Of a DNA stretch of 35,863 bases, positions 17,944 to 26,338 are shown in pieces. Source of the DNA: Rhodospirillaceae bacterium (GTDB taxonomy: Bacteria > Pseudomonadota > Alphaproteobacteria > Rhodospirillales > Casp-alpha2); the NCBI GenBank assembly GCA_016845145.1, contig JAERTE010000128.1, forward strand, positions 1 to 35,863. Reading direction: 5' to 3'. The notes under the pieces are model-generated. The model did not search any database and had not been told where the DNA came from. It saw only the letters and a program-made list of their open reading frames with translations. The translations under genes were made by a program, and so were the position numbers. How positions within the stretch are numbered: the first letter of the stretch is position 1; the number at the start of each line of letters is the position of its first letter.

Positions 17944-19115
17944 GTGCACCCGAGCCCGTAAAATCAGCCGAACCCAAGAGCGTCAGCATTCTCGGGTCCA
18001 CGGGCTCCGTCGGTTGCAGCACCATCGACTTACTCAGTCGTTCCGCTGGCGATTTCCGGGTTGAGGCCTTGACCGGAAACCGCAACGTCGCCCTGCTAGC
18101 CAAGCAGGCACGTGATTTGGATGCACGCATGGCCGTGGTCGCCGACCCGAACGGTTATGGCGAATTGAAAGATATTCTATCCGGCACGGGTATTTCAGTA
18201 GCGGCAGGCCCCGAAGCGGTAATGGAAGCAGCATCTCAACCGTCAGACTGGGTTATGGCGGCGATCGTCGGCGCCGCGGGCCTCGCACCAACGTTAGAAG
18301 CCGTGAGACGTGGCGCTACGGTTGGGCTGGCCAACAAAGAATGTTTGGTTTCCGCCGGCGATATATTTATGCGCGAGGTGGATAAACATGGCGCAACATT
18401 GCTACCTGTTGATTCCGAACACAGCGCTATTTTTCAGGTTTTCGATTTTGATCAAGCACATCGGGTCTCGCGCATAATTCTAACGGCCTCCGGTGGCCCA
18501 TTTCGGGCACATGACAAGGCGGATATGGCAAAAGTCACCCCTGAACAGGCGGTTGCTCATCCGAATTGGGATATGGGCGCGAAAATTTCAATCGATTCAG
18601 CAACGATGATGAACAAAGGGCTTGAGTTGATTGAGGCGTTTCATCTCTTTCCCGTATCCGAAGCTCAGATCGAGATTTTGGTGCATCCGCAATCTATTAT
18701 CCACAGCCTTGTCGAATACGCTGACGCATCCGTACTCGCGCAGTTGGGGACGCCCGATATGCGCACGCCGATCGCTTACGCTCTTGCCTGGCCGCAACGC
18801 ATGCCGGCGCCGTCTCCGCGGTTGTCTCTGGCCGAAATCGGCACGCTGACATTCGAGGAGCCGGATCTGGGCCGGTTTCCCGCTCTCCGGCTCGCGCGAG
18901 AATCTTTGCAGGCAGGGGGGTCTGCACCGACAGTCTTGAATGCAGCCAATGAAATCGCCGTCGAGCAATTCCTCTCAGGAAATATCGGGTTCCTTGATGT
19001 TCCGAGGGTTGTGGAAGACACTTTGGGCAAAATGACACCCCAAAAGATCACCACCTTGGATGATGTGATCCAAATTGATGCGGATGCCCGTCATGAAGCG
19101 AGGCAGAATTCTTGA
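17934..19115 (+). CDS. dxr: 1-deoxy-D-xylulose 5-phosphate reductoisomerase
   Basis: This NADPH-dependent enzyme converts DXP to methylerythritol 4-phosphate, the committed step of the MEP isoprenoid pathway and the target of fosmidomycin. The 393 residues show the N-terminal SILGSTGSVG nucleotide-binding loop, LANKECLV, the active-site region PVDSEHSAIFQ, TASGGPFR, and NMG-type segments HPNWDMGAKISIDSATMMNKGLE split over metal- and substrate-binding parts. It provides precursors for uppS two genes upstream. The ATG overlaps the cdsA end by 10 bases. Confidence 0.96.
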   Translation: MAVGAPEPVKSAEPKSVSILGSTGSVGCSTIDLLSRSAGDFRVEALTGNRNVALLAKQARDLDARMAVVADPNGYGELKDILSGTGISVAAGPEAVMEAASQPSDWVMAAIVGAAGLAPTLEAVRRGATVGLANKECLVSAGDIFMREVDKHGATLLPVDSEHSAIFQVFDFDQAHRVSRIILTASGGPFRAHDKADMAKVTPEQAVAHPNWDMGAKISIDSATMMNKGLELIEAFHLFPVSEAQIEILVHPQSIIHSLVEYADASVLAQLGTPDMRTPIAYALAWPQRMPAPSPRLSLAEIGTLTFEEPDLGRFPALRLARESLQAGGSAPTVLNAANEIAVEQFLSGNIGFLDVPRVVEDTLGKMTPQKITTLDDVIQIDADARHEARQNS

Positions 19116-19170
19116 CATTTAGGTGGATTGAGACCACCTCATTCGGGGCATTGCAGATAGGTCTAAGTTT

Positions 19171-20283
19171 ATGAGTTTTCTTGGTTTCACTTGGTACTAC
19201 GTCATCGTTTTTCTATTCGTATTGACGGTTTTGATTTACGTCCACGAATGGGGGCACTATTGGGTGGCGAAACGAAACGGCGTCCGTGTCGAGGTGTTTT
19301 CCATTGGGTTCGGCCCGGAGATATTTGGTTGGACGAATGAAGCCGGTACGCGATGGAAGATCGCCCTGATACCGCTTGGCGGGTATGTGAAGATGTTCGG
19401 CGAAAATGCCGAAGATGAGGATTCTGATGAACCTGTCGAGATGACGCCTGAAGAAGAGGCCGTATCCTTTCATCACAAGACGCTCGGGCAACGTGCGGCC
19501 ATCGTTTTCGCTGGCCCGGCCATAAACTACCTGTTTGCAATTGCCATATTTGCCGTACTCGCCATGGTTCAGGGATCGGCCATTCCGTTGTCGGCGATTG
19601 GCACGGTTCAACCAAATAGTGCCGCTGAAATAGCCGGATTCGCATCCGGTGACCGCATTGTCGCTATCGACGACCGAGATATTCGGTTGTTCACAGAGTT
19701 GCAGGAAATCGTTGTCGTTAGTCCAGGGAAACCCCTGGCGTTTCACATTATTCGCGACGGTGCGTCACACACGCTGTCCGCCACACCAAAGGTGGTTGAG
19801 ACCGCGGGGGGCGATAGCGTAGGGCGCTTAGGCGTATCACCGGACCCGGCCCAGGTCGAATACGAAACCCACAATCCAGCAGCGGCTGTATGGGTGGGTG
19901 TCAAGCAAACGGCAAACCTGACCATCAATATACTGGTCTATGTGAGGGATATGATTGTAGGTTCCAGGGGCACTGACGACCTTGGTGGGCCTCTGCGAAT
20001 TGCTCAGATATCGGGTGAAATGGCTCAGAAAGGCGTTGAATATGTTGTTCTGCTTATGGCCATGTTATCGGTGAACCTGGGGCTTATAAATCTCTTCCCA
20101 ATCCCAATGCTCGATGGCGGCCATTTAGCATTTTATGCTGCCGAAGCGATCCGCGGAAAACCATTAGGACCAAAAGTACAAGAATACGGTTTTCGATTCG
20201 GCCTGATTCTGGTATTGAGTCTTGTGGTTTTTGTCACATGGAATGATCTCGTGCACATGTGGAATGATCTCGTGCACTTGTGA
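19171..20283 (+). CDS. rseP: Site-2 intramembrane metalloprotease RseP/MmpA
   Basis: This inner-membrane zinc protease cleaves transmembrane anchors; relatives release sigma factors or degrade developmental regulators. The 370 residues show HEWGH (H25, E26, H29) in the first membrane segment and NLFPIPMLDGG with D315 as the third zinc ligand. Between them lies one PDZ-like domain (about residues 125-205), as in Caulobacter MmpA; the two-PDZ E. coli protein is about 450 residues. The C-terminus carries WNDLVHM followed by WNDLVHL, a tandem copy of the usual single ending. The stop overlaps the candidate bamA GTG start. Confidence 0.95.
   Translation: MSFLGFTWYYVIVFLFVLTVLIYVHEWGHYWVAKRNGVRVEVFSIGFGPEIFGWTNEAGTRWKIALIPLGGYVKMFGENAEDEDSDEPVEMTPEEEAVSFHHKTLGQRAAIVFAGPAINYLFAIAIFAVLAMVQGSAIPLSAIGTVQPNSAAEIAGFASGDRIVAIDDRDIRLFTELQEIVVVSPGKPLAFHIIRDGASHTLSATPKVVETAGGDSVGRLGVSPDPAQVEYETHNPAAAVWVGVKQTANLTINILVYVRDMIVGSRGTDDLGGPLRIAQISGEMAQKGVEYVVLLMAMLSVNLGLINLFPIPMLDGGHLAFYAAEAIRGKPLGPKVQEYGFRFGLILVLSLVVFVTWNDLVHMWNDLVHL
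20239..20280 (+). repeat. Tandem 21-base duplication at the 3' end of rseP
   Basis: An 18-base identical core (TGGAATGATCTCGTGCAC) occurs at 20239-20256 and again at 20260-20277, with a period of 21 bases. It encodes two copies of the heptapeptide WNDLVH-M/L at the very end of RseP and stops just before the bamA start region. Confidence 0.9.
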
Positions 20284-22637
20284 GTCGTCGAGTTTATAAA
20301 AGATTTCTTCACATAACGGCTAAAGGTACCTGGGGGATTTTCTTGCGGAGTCTAATTCGCACCAGTCTGGCGATTTGCAGCGTGGTTTTCATGCTGGCGG
20401 TTTCGGTTGTGCCTAAAGCCGATGGCGCTACAAACCTCGCCCAGGCTACGTTTGTCCAAGAAATCGTTATTGAAGGTATGGAGCGCATTGAGCCTGGTAC
20501 CGTTAAATCCTATCTGCTTATTCGCGAAGGCGACCGCTACGATGTGCAACGCATCGACCGCTCCCTGAAAAGCCTCTTTGCCACTGGATTGTTCGCAGAC
20601 GTTAGTATTCGCCAACAAGGCGGTACTTTAATTGTCCGCGTCGTGGAAAACCCGGTCATCAATCGAATAGCGTTCGAAGGCAACAAGGCTGTTGGCACCG
20701 AGACGCTGGAATCCGAGATATCGCTGCGTCCACGCGTGATTTACACACGCTCGAAAGTTCAGTCCGATGTCAAACGGATGCTGACGATTTACCGTCTAGA
20801 GGGCCATTTCGCGGTTACCGTTGAACCGAAAGTCATACAACTTGAGCAAAATCGTGTCGATTTGGTTTATGAGATTGCCGAAGGGGAACCAACGGAAGTC
20901 GAGAGCGTTAGATTTGTGGGCAACCGAGAATACGGAGATCGACGTCTTCGCGGTGTAGTCGAGACAAAAGAAGCTATCTGGTATCGAATTTTTTCGACAA
21001 ATACGGTTTACGATCCAGATCGTGTAACTCTTGATCGCGAACTGTTGCGCCGTTTCTATCTCTCTGAGGGGTTCGCGGATTTCCGAGTTAACTCAGCGGT
21101 GGCCGAACTCACACCCGACCGCAAGGAATTCTTTATTACCTATACCGTCGATGAGGGTGCACGATATGCATTGGATGGTATTAAGGTCGATGCGAAATTA
21201 CGGAATCTCAAGGCCGATCAGATCAAGACTGTTGTCGAACTGGAGAAGGGTGATTGGTACGATGTCACCGAGGTCGACAAAGCCGTTGATGCCATCACCA
21301 ACAGGGTCGGCGAGCTAGGATACGCGTTCGTTGATGTACGGCCCCGCATTAAGCGCGACAGAGAATCCAAGACCATCTCTATTATCTTCGAGGTCAAAGA
21401 AGGGCCGCGGGTCTTCGTTGAGAGAATCGACATTGCAGGTAATGTCCGGACCTTGGACAAGGTTATCCGCCGGGAATTCCAATTGGTCGAGGGTGATGCA
21501 TTTAATTCAGCGAAAGTCCGTCGGTCCCGCCAACGCTTACGCAATCTGAATTTCTTTGAGACAGTGAAGGTCGAGCAAGTTCCTGGAAGCGCTCCCGACA
21601 AAGCCGTTGTAAAAGTTGAAGTTCAGGAAAAATCGACAGGGACGGTGTCAATCGGTGCGGGGTATTCTTCAGCGATTGGTGCCATTGGTGAGTTCGGCTT
21701 GAAAGAGAGCAATTTTCTTGGTCGAGGTCAAAAACTGGGGTTTAAGTTCACGGTTGCGGCCAAGCGAAGCCAAGCAGATTTTTCCTTTGTTGAGCCGTAC
21801 TTTCTTGATCGAGAAGTTAGTGCGGGATTCAATGTCTTTCACGTGCGCCAAAATTTGGAAGATACCAGTTCCATCAATACCAGCCGCACCGGCGTGAGGC
21901 TTCATGCAGGATATTATCTGACTGACGATTTGCGTCAAAACTGGAGCTATGACATTCGTAAATCTAAGATTGACGATGTCTCAAGCAATGCTGCCGCTCT
22001 TATTCAAGCCGAGCTTGGGGCCGAATATGTCTCGGAAGTAGGCCACAATATCGGGTTAGACACACGCGATAGCGCGCTTACACCAACCTCCGGTTACAAC
22101 GTAACGTTTGAAACTGATCTTGCCGGACTCGGCGGTACCTTGCGTCATCTTCGAAACACCGTTCGTGGCGGATACTATTATCCTGTCGCGGATGAGTGGG
22201 TTCTGTCTGCTGGTGGGAAGTTCGGATACATCGTCGGTTTGGGTGAGGATGTTCATTTCCGCGAGCGTTATTATATCGGCGGCGATGATTTACGAGGGTT
22301 TGAGACCGCCGGGGTCGGGCCGCGAGATGGTCCTAGCGGCGACGCGCTAGGCGGTGAGTGGATGTACACTGGTTCCCTTGCTTTGAAGTTCCCATTGGGA
22401 TTGCCATCTGAACTGGGCGTATCAGGACGGTTATTCACCGACGTTGGCAGCGCGGGGCATATTGACCCCAGTGATGCCAACACGAAAGATGAAAACAGTA
22501 TGCGTGTTTCCACTGGATTTGGACTGACTTGGGTGTCTCCGTTTGGTCCATTGGGCATTGATGCTGGTTTCCCCCTTGCGAAGGAAGATTTCGATAAGAC
22601 GGAACTCATTCGAATTAATTTCGGCGCGCAATTCTAG
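20280..22637 (+). CDS. bamA: Outer membrane protein assembly factor BamA
   Basis: This is the central component of the BAM complex, which folds beta-barrel proteins into the outer membrane. The frame encodes 785 residues: a basic start, a signal sequence (about residues 24-50, cleavage near ADGA), five POTRA domains (about 57-385, the first opening FVQEIVIEGMERI) and a C-terminal barrel. The conserved loop-6 motif is LRGF (R672). The last residue is phenylalanine (NFGAQF), as for outer-membrane barrels. The GTG at 20280 overlaps the rseP stop but lacks a clear ribosome binding site. A TTG at 20343, with GGGGGA shortly upstream, would give a cleaner signal peptide of about 28 residues. Confidence 0.95.
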   Translation: MSRRVYKRFLHITAKGTWGIFLRSLIRTSLAICSVVFMLAVSVVPKADGATNLAQATFVQEIVIEGMERIEPGTVKSYLLIREGDRYDVQRIDRSLKSLFATGLFADVSIRQQGGTLIVRVVENPVINRIAFEGNKAVGTETLESEISLRPRVIYTRSKVQSDVKRMLTIYRLEGHFAVTVEPKVIQLEQNRVDLVYEIAEGEPTEVESVRFVGNREYGDRRLRGVVETKEAIWYRIFSTNTVYDPDRVTLDRELLRRFYLSEGFADFRVNSAVAELTPDRKEFFITYTVDEGARYALDGIKVDAKLRNLKADQIKTVVELEKGDWYDVTEVDKAVDAITNRVGELGYAFVDVRPRIKRDRESKTISIIFEVKEGPRVFVERIDIAGNVRTLDKVIRREFQLVEGDAFNSAKVRRSRQRLRNLNFFETVKVEQVPGSAPDKAVVKVEVQEKSTGTVSIGAGYSSAIGAIGEFGLKESNFLGRGQKLGFKFTVAAKRSQADFSFVEPYFLDREVSAGFNVFHVRQNLEDTSSINTSRTGVRLHAGYYLTDDLRQNWSYDIRKSKIDDVSSNAAALIQAELGAEYVSEVGHNIGLDTRDSALTPTSGYNVTFETDLAGLGGTLRHLRNTVRGGYYYPVADEWVLSAGGKFGYIVGLGEDVHFRERYYIGGDDLRGFETAGVGPRDGPSGDALGGEWMYTGSLALKFPLGLPSELGVSGRLFTDVGSAGHIDPSDANTKDENSMRVSTGFGLTWVSPFGPLGIDAGFPLAKEDFDKTELIRINFGAQF

Positions 22638-22646
22638 GAGACTGTA

Positions 22647-23228
22647 TTGATTTTCCGCCAAAAATTGTGGTTTTTTCTATTGCTCGGGGCCTTTGTCGGC
22701 ACCTCGGCGGCAGCCCAACAGCCCAATCAACCCGGGCCCGCTCCTGCGGCCAACGCGCCACTCCGTGTAATCGTTATGAGCATAGAAGATATTCGAAGAA
22801 ATTCTGTAGCGGTAAAGAATATACGAAAACAGATTGCTGGTTTCCGAAAGGAATTCCAAACCGATATTCAAAAGGAAGAAAGCGCACTTCGATCTGCGAA
22901 CCAGGAATTGGCAAAGAAACGTACGATTTTGTCTCCCGAAGCTTTCGCGAAAGAACGTCGGCAATTCGAGCAGCGTGTTATCGGCGTTCAAAAATTGGTG
23001 CAAAAACGAAAGCGGCAATTGGATCAAGCGCAGGTCGAAGCCATGGTTAAGGTCGAGGGCCAGATGAATCAGATTGTTGCCAGCATCGCACAAAGTCGAA
23101 ATGCTTCACTGGTATTACGCCGCGCCCAAACCGTACTCGTGGCGCGTGGACTCGATGTAACAGCGGAAGTGCTCGAGCGTCTCAACAAAGAATTGGTGGA
23201 CGTGCCGGTCAAGAAGCCTAGTGATTAA
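22647..23228 (+). CDS. skp: OmpH/Skp-family periplasmic chaperone
   Basis: This small periplasmic chaperone holds unfolded outer-membrane proteins on their way to BamA. The 193-residue product has a signal peptide ([16 protein letters not shown]), a proline/alanine-rich linker, then a long charged coiled-coil (about residues 55-140) with [10 protein letters not shown] and [24 protein letters not shown], typical of OmpH. The start is TTG, supported by AGGAG at 22636-22640, which overlaps the bamA stop codon. There is no ATG that would keep the signal peptide. The position between bamA and lpxD is the standard order. Confidence 0.92.
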   Translation: MIFRQKLWFFLLLGAFVGTSAAAQQPNQPGPAPAANAPLRVIVMSIEDIRRNSVAVKNIRKQIAGFRKEFQTDIQKEESALRSANQELAKKRTILSPEAFAKERRQFEQRVIGVQKLVQKRKRQLDQAQVEAMVKVEGQMNQIVASIAQSRNASLVLRRAQTVLVARGLDVTAEVLERLNKELVDVPVKKPSD

Positions 23229-23233
23229 TAAGC

Positions 23234-24247
23234 ATGGCCGATTCACGCTTTTTCTCGGTCTCATCGCCAATCCCATTGAGCCAACTGGCTGAAACGGCGA
23301 ATGCCGAACTGGTTAACGGCGCGGCCGATCAATTGATGGAAGACGTGGGCCCGTTGTCGCTTGCCGGCCCGGCACACGTGAGTTTCCTCGACAATAAAAA
23401 ATATGTGACCCAGTTTACCCAAAGTAAGGCGGGCGCCTGCGTGGTCGGCCCTGAAATGGTTGAGAAGGCGCCTGAAGGCATGGCCCTTCTGGTTACCAAA
23501 GAGCCCTATTTGGGATATGCCAAGATTGCTCAATTGTTTTACCCGGACGCCCGTCAAACCCCGGATGCATCAGACCGTGCTTTCATCGCATCGTCCGCTG
23601 TTATCGGCGCAGATGTTATTCTCGGCGCAGGAGCGGTAATTTCGGAACGCGCAGAGATCGGTGATCGTTGCCGCATTGGTGCAAATGCAGTGGTCGGCGC
23701 CGGTTGCATTATTGGCGCTGACACCAACATTGGCAGCAATGTATCTCTAAGCCATAGCATCGTCGGTCAGCAGGTGACGATTTTTCCAGGTGTCAGTATT
23801 GGCCAAGATGGTTTCGGTTTTGCTATTTCATCGACCGGTGCCGTAAAAGTGCCGCAACTTGGACGAGTCATTATCGAAGACCGGGTTGAAATCGGCGCCA
23901 ACTCAACGATTGATCGCGGCGCGGGCCCCGATACGATTATTGGTGCCGGCACAATGATCGACAATCTGGTGCAGATCGGCCATAACGTGGAAATCGGTAA
24001 AAATTGCGTTGTCGTTTCACAAGTTGGTGTTTCGGGAAGTACCGTCATCGGAAACGGCGTGTTGATTGGCGGACAAACGGGTTTCGCAGGGCATCTTCGA
24101 ATTGGAGACGGTGCCCGGATCGCGGCACGCTCGGGCGTCACGAAAAACGTCGAGCCTGGAGGCGTCGTTGGCGGTTTTCCCGCAAGACCCATGCGGCAAT
24201 GGCTGCGTGAACAGGCATTCGTCGAAAGATTGGTGAAAAAGAGGTAA
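23234..24247 (+). CDS. lpxD: UDP-3-O-acyl-glucosamine N-acyltransferase
   Basis: This enzyme performs the third step of lipid A synthesis, adding a hydroxyacyl chain from ACP to the amino group of UDP-3-O-acylglucosamine. The 337 residues have the N-terminal uridine-binding domain, then many hexapeptide repeats forming a left-handed beta helix (about 110-300), and [11 protein letters not shown]. The catalytic histidine is H250 in [11 protein letters not shown]. The C-terminal helix ends in KKR. The ATG follows skp by 5 bases. Confidence 0.96.
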   Translation: MADSRFFSVSSPIPLSQLAETANAELVNGAADQLMEDVGPLSLAGPAHVSFLDNKKYVTQFTQSKAGACVVGPEMVEKAPEGMALLVTKEPYLGYAKIAQLFYPDARQTPDASDRAFIASSAVIGADVILGAGAVISERAEIGDRCRIGANAVVGAGCIIGADTNIGSNVSLSHSIVGQQVTIFPGVSIGQDGFGFAISSTGAVKVPQLGRVIIEDRVEIGANSTIDRGAGPDTIIGAGTMIDNLVQIGHNVEIGKNCVVVSQVGVSGSTVIGNGVLIGGQTGFAGHLRIGDGARIAARSGVTKNVEPGGVVGGFPARPMRQWLREQAFVERLVKKR

Positions 24248-24256
24248 TTGGCGAAC

Positions 24257-24718
24257 ATGGATAGTGAAATAGCCACCGAATCTCGGACGTTAGATATCAA
24301 CGAGATCATGGAAATGATCCCGCACCGGTATCCGTTTCTTCTGATTGATAGCGTGAAGGACATTGTCGCTGGCGAAAGCGCCGTCGGCATTAAGAACGTC
24401 ACGATCAATGAGCCGTTTTTTCAGGGGCATTTTCCAGGTCATCCGATCATGCCGGGTGTGTTGATCGTCGAAGCCATGGCGCAAACTTCAGCCGTGATGG
24501 TTGTCGATACGATGGGCAAGAAAGAAAATCGATTGGTCTATTTTATGACCGTTGACCAGGCGCGTTTTCGCAAGCCCGTGGTGCCCGGTGACCGGGTTGA
24601 ATTGCGCATCGTCAAGCAACGCAGCCGCGGCAATGTCTGGAAATTCAAAGGCGAGGCGATTGTTGATGGCGTTTTGAAGGCGGAAGCCACTTATTCCGCC
24701 ATGATCGTCGATAATTGA
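24257..24718 (+). CDS. fabZ: 3-hydroxyacyl-ACP dehydratase FabZ
   Basis: This cytoplasmic hot-dog-fold enzyme dehydrates 3-hydroxyacyl-ACP in fatty acid elongation, competing with LpxA and LpxD for the same substrates. The 153 residues show [11 protein letters not shown] and the active site [20 protein letters not shown], with H58 and E72 at the family positions. The ATG at 24257 is preferred; an in-frame TTG at 24248 directly follows the lpxD stop but is too close to the GAGG at 24241-24244. The stop overlaps an ATG of the lpxA frame. Confidence 0.95.
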   Translation: MDSEIATESRTLDINEIMEMIPHRYPFLLIDSVKDIVAGESAVGIKNVTINEPFFQGHFPGHPIMPGVLIVEAMAQTSAVMVVDTMGKKENRLVYFMTVDQARFRKPVVPGDRVELRIVKQRSRGNVWKFKGEAIVDGVLKAEATYSAMIVDN

Positions 24719-24729
24719 TGGGAACCCCA

Positions 24730-25530
24730 ATGACCGATATTCATTCGACTGCCATTATCTCGCCGAACGCTACTCTTGGAAACGGCCTCAAAATCGGTCC
24801 GTACTGCGTGATTGGCGACGATGTAACGCTCGATGACGGCGTCGAATTGATGTCGCATGTGGTTGTCGATGGACGCACTCAAGTTGGTGCCAATACCCGC
24901 ATCTATCCATTCGCATCAATCGGACATTGCCCGCAAGACTTGAAATACGGCGGTGAGCCATCCAGGCTGGAAATCGGTTGCAACAACGTGATTCGCGAAC
25001 ACGTCACCATGAATCCCGGCACCGAGGGCGGCGGCATGCTGACAAGCGTGGGAAACAATTGCCTGTTCATGGTCGGCGCCCACGTTGCCCACGATTGTCA
25101 AATCGACGATAACGCCATTTTGGTCAATAACGCGACGCTGGGTGGCCATGTTCATGTCGGTGAATGGGCGATCATCGGTGGGCTGTCCGCCGTCCACCAA
25201 TTCGTTCGCATCGGCAAGCACGCCATGATCGGGGGCATGTCCGGGATCGAACACGACGTCATTCCTTATGGTTCCGTTATCGGCAATCGCGCGCGGCTAT
25301 CGGGGTTGAATATCGTTGGCCTGAAACGCCGCAATTTCTCGCGCGACGAAATCCACGATCTGCGCAAGGCATACCGATTGATTTTCGCCCTAGAAGGTAC
25401 ACTGGGCGAACGACTTGAAGATGTAGCCGAGGACTTCAGCGAGAATGAACCGGTGATGGAGATTGTCGACTTCATTCAGTCCAATTCATCGCGCGCCATC
25501 TGCCAACCCGCCTTGGATGATGCTGCCTAA
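24730..25530 (+). CDS. lpxA: UDP-N-acetylglucosamine acyltransferase
   Basis: This enzyme performs the first step of lipid A synthesis, transferring a 3-hydroxyacyl chain from ACP to the 3-OH of UDP-GlcNAc. The 266 residues (262 in E. coli) form a left-handed beta helix of hexapeptide repeats, with the catalytic histidine H121 in AHVAHDCQ, the segment GGLSAVHQFVRIG and the helical C-terminal domain (GLKRRNFSRDEI). The ATG at 24730 (MTDIHSTAIISP) matches the conserved family start and has GGGA ahead of it; an in-frame ATG at 24718 overlaps the fabZ stop and is possible. Confidence 0.95.
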   Translation: MTDIHSTAIISPNATLGNGLKIGPYCVIGDDVTLDDGVELMSHVVVDGRTQVGANTRIYPFASIGHCPQDLKYGGEPSRLEIGCNNVIREHVTMNPGTEGGGMLTSVGNNCLFMVGAHVAHDCQIDDNAILVNNATLGGHVHVGEWAIIGGLSAVHQFVRIGKHAMIGGMSGIEHDVIPYGSVIGNRARLSGLNIVGLKRRNFSRDEIHDLRKAYRLIFALEGTLGERLEDVAEDFSENEPVMEIVDFIQSNSSRAICQPALDDAA

Positions 25531-26338
25531 GCTTGGCATTATCGCCGGCGGCGGTATGCTGCCGCGTCTACTTGCCCAGCATTGCCTACAATCGGGCCGA
25601 CCGCTTTTCGTCATCGTTTTGCGTGACCAGGGCGACCTTGATGATTTCACTTCCGTCCCCAACGCCGCTTACCGTATCGGTGCGGCCGGCGGGATGATCA
25701 AGCGCCTGCGCGCCGAAGGCGTGGAAGACTTGGTATTCGCAGGCAGTGTCCGCAAGCCACCTCTATCATCATTGCGCCCCGATTTATGGTCGGCGAACTT
25801 CCTCATGCGGACCACAGTATTCTCCAAGGGCGATGATACCTTGCTGCGGACCATTATCGCGGCAATCGAAGCCGAGGGATTCCGGGTGCTCGGTGCGGAT
25901 GATGTATTGCCGGATATTCTGGCACCCTTGGGCTGCATTTCCGCAGCACAACCATCTGATCAGCAGATGTACGACATTGAGGCTGGCATCACTGCGGCCA
26001 AAGCGTTGGGTGCACAAGACAAAGGCCAGGCCGTCGTCGCCAATGCAGGCGTCGCCGTGGCCCATGAAGACCGACGCGGCACAGCGGCGATGCTCGAAGA
26101 CCTTGCCGCACGGGATAGGAGCGGTGTCGATGGAGGCGTGCTCGTTAAAGTGACAAAACCAACCCAAGACAGACGCGTGGATCTTCCTGCCATTGGCTCA
26201 GAGACCATAACGCAGGCCAAAGCCGCAGGCCTCGCAGGTATCGCCTTGAGCGCAGGGGGGGCTATCTTGCTCGACCGCCAAGCGATCGTTGCGGCCGCGG
26301 ACCGAGAAGGCCTGTTTGTGATTGGAATAGACACATGA
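25517..26338 (+). CDS. lpxI: UDP-2,3-diacylglucosamine diphosphatase LpxI
   Basis: This enzyme hydrolyses UDP-2,3-diacylglucosamine to lipid X, the fourth step of lipid A synthesis. It replaces the unrelated LpxH of E. coli in alphaproteobacteria. The 273 residues show LGIIAGGGMLPRLLA at the N-terminus, the linker with LGADDVLPDIL, and the C-terminal RRVDLPAIG, whose aspartate (D222) corresponds to the residue needed for catalysis in this family. Start choice is between two adjacent ATGs (25517 and 25520), both overlapping the lpxA end. The stop overlaps lpxB as ATGA. Confidence 0.94.
   Translation: MMLPKLGIIAGGGMLPRLLAQHCLQSGRPLFVIVLRDQGDLDDFTSVPNAAYRIGAAGGMIKRLRAEGVEDLVFAGSVRKPPLSSLRPDLWSANFLMRTTVFSKGDDTLLRTIIAAIEAEGFRVLGADDVLPDILAPLGCISAAQPSDQQMYDIEAGITAAKALGAQDKGQAVVANAGVAVAHEDRRGTAAMLEDLAARDRSGVDGGVLVKVTKPTQDRRVDLPAIGSETITQAKAAGLAGIALSAGGAILLDRQAIVAAADREGLFVIGIDT

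Noticed and set aside
18700..18720. Perfect DnaA box inside dxr
   Set aside because: It falls on conserved codons (QSIIHS) and stands alone, so chance is the simplest explanation.
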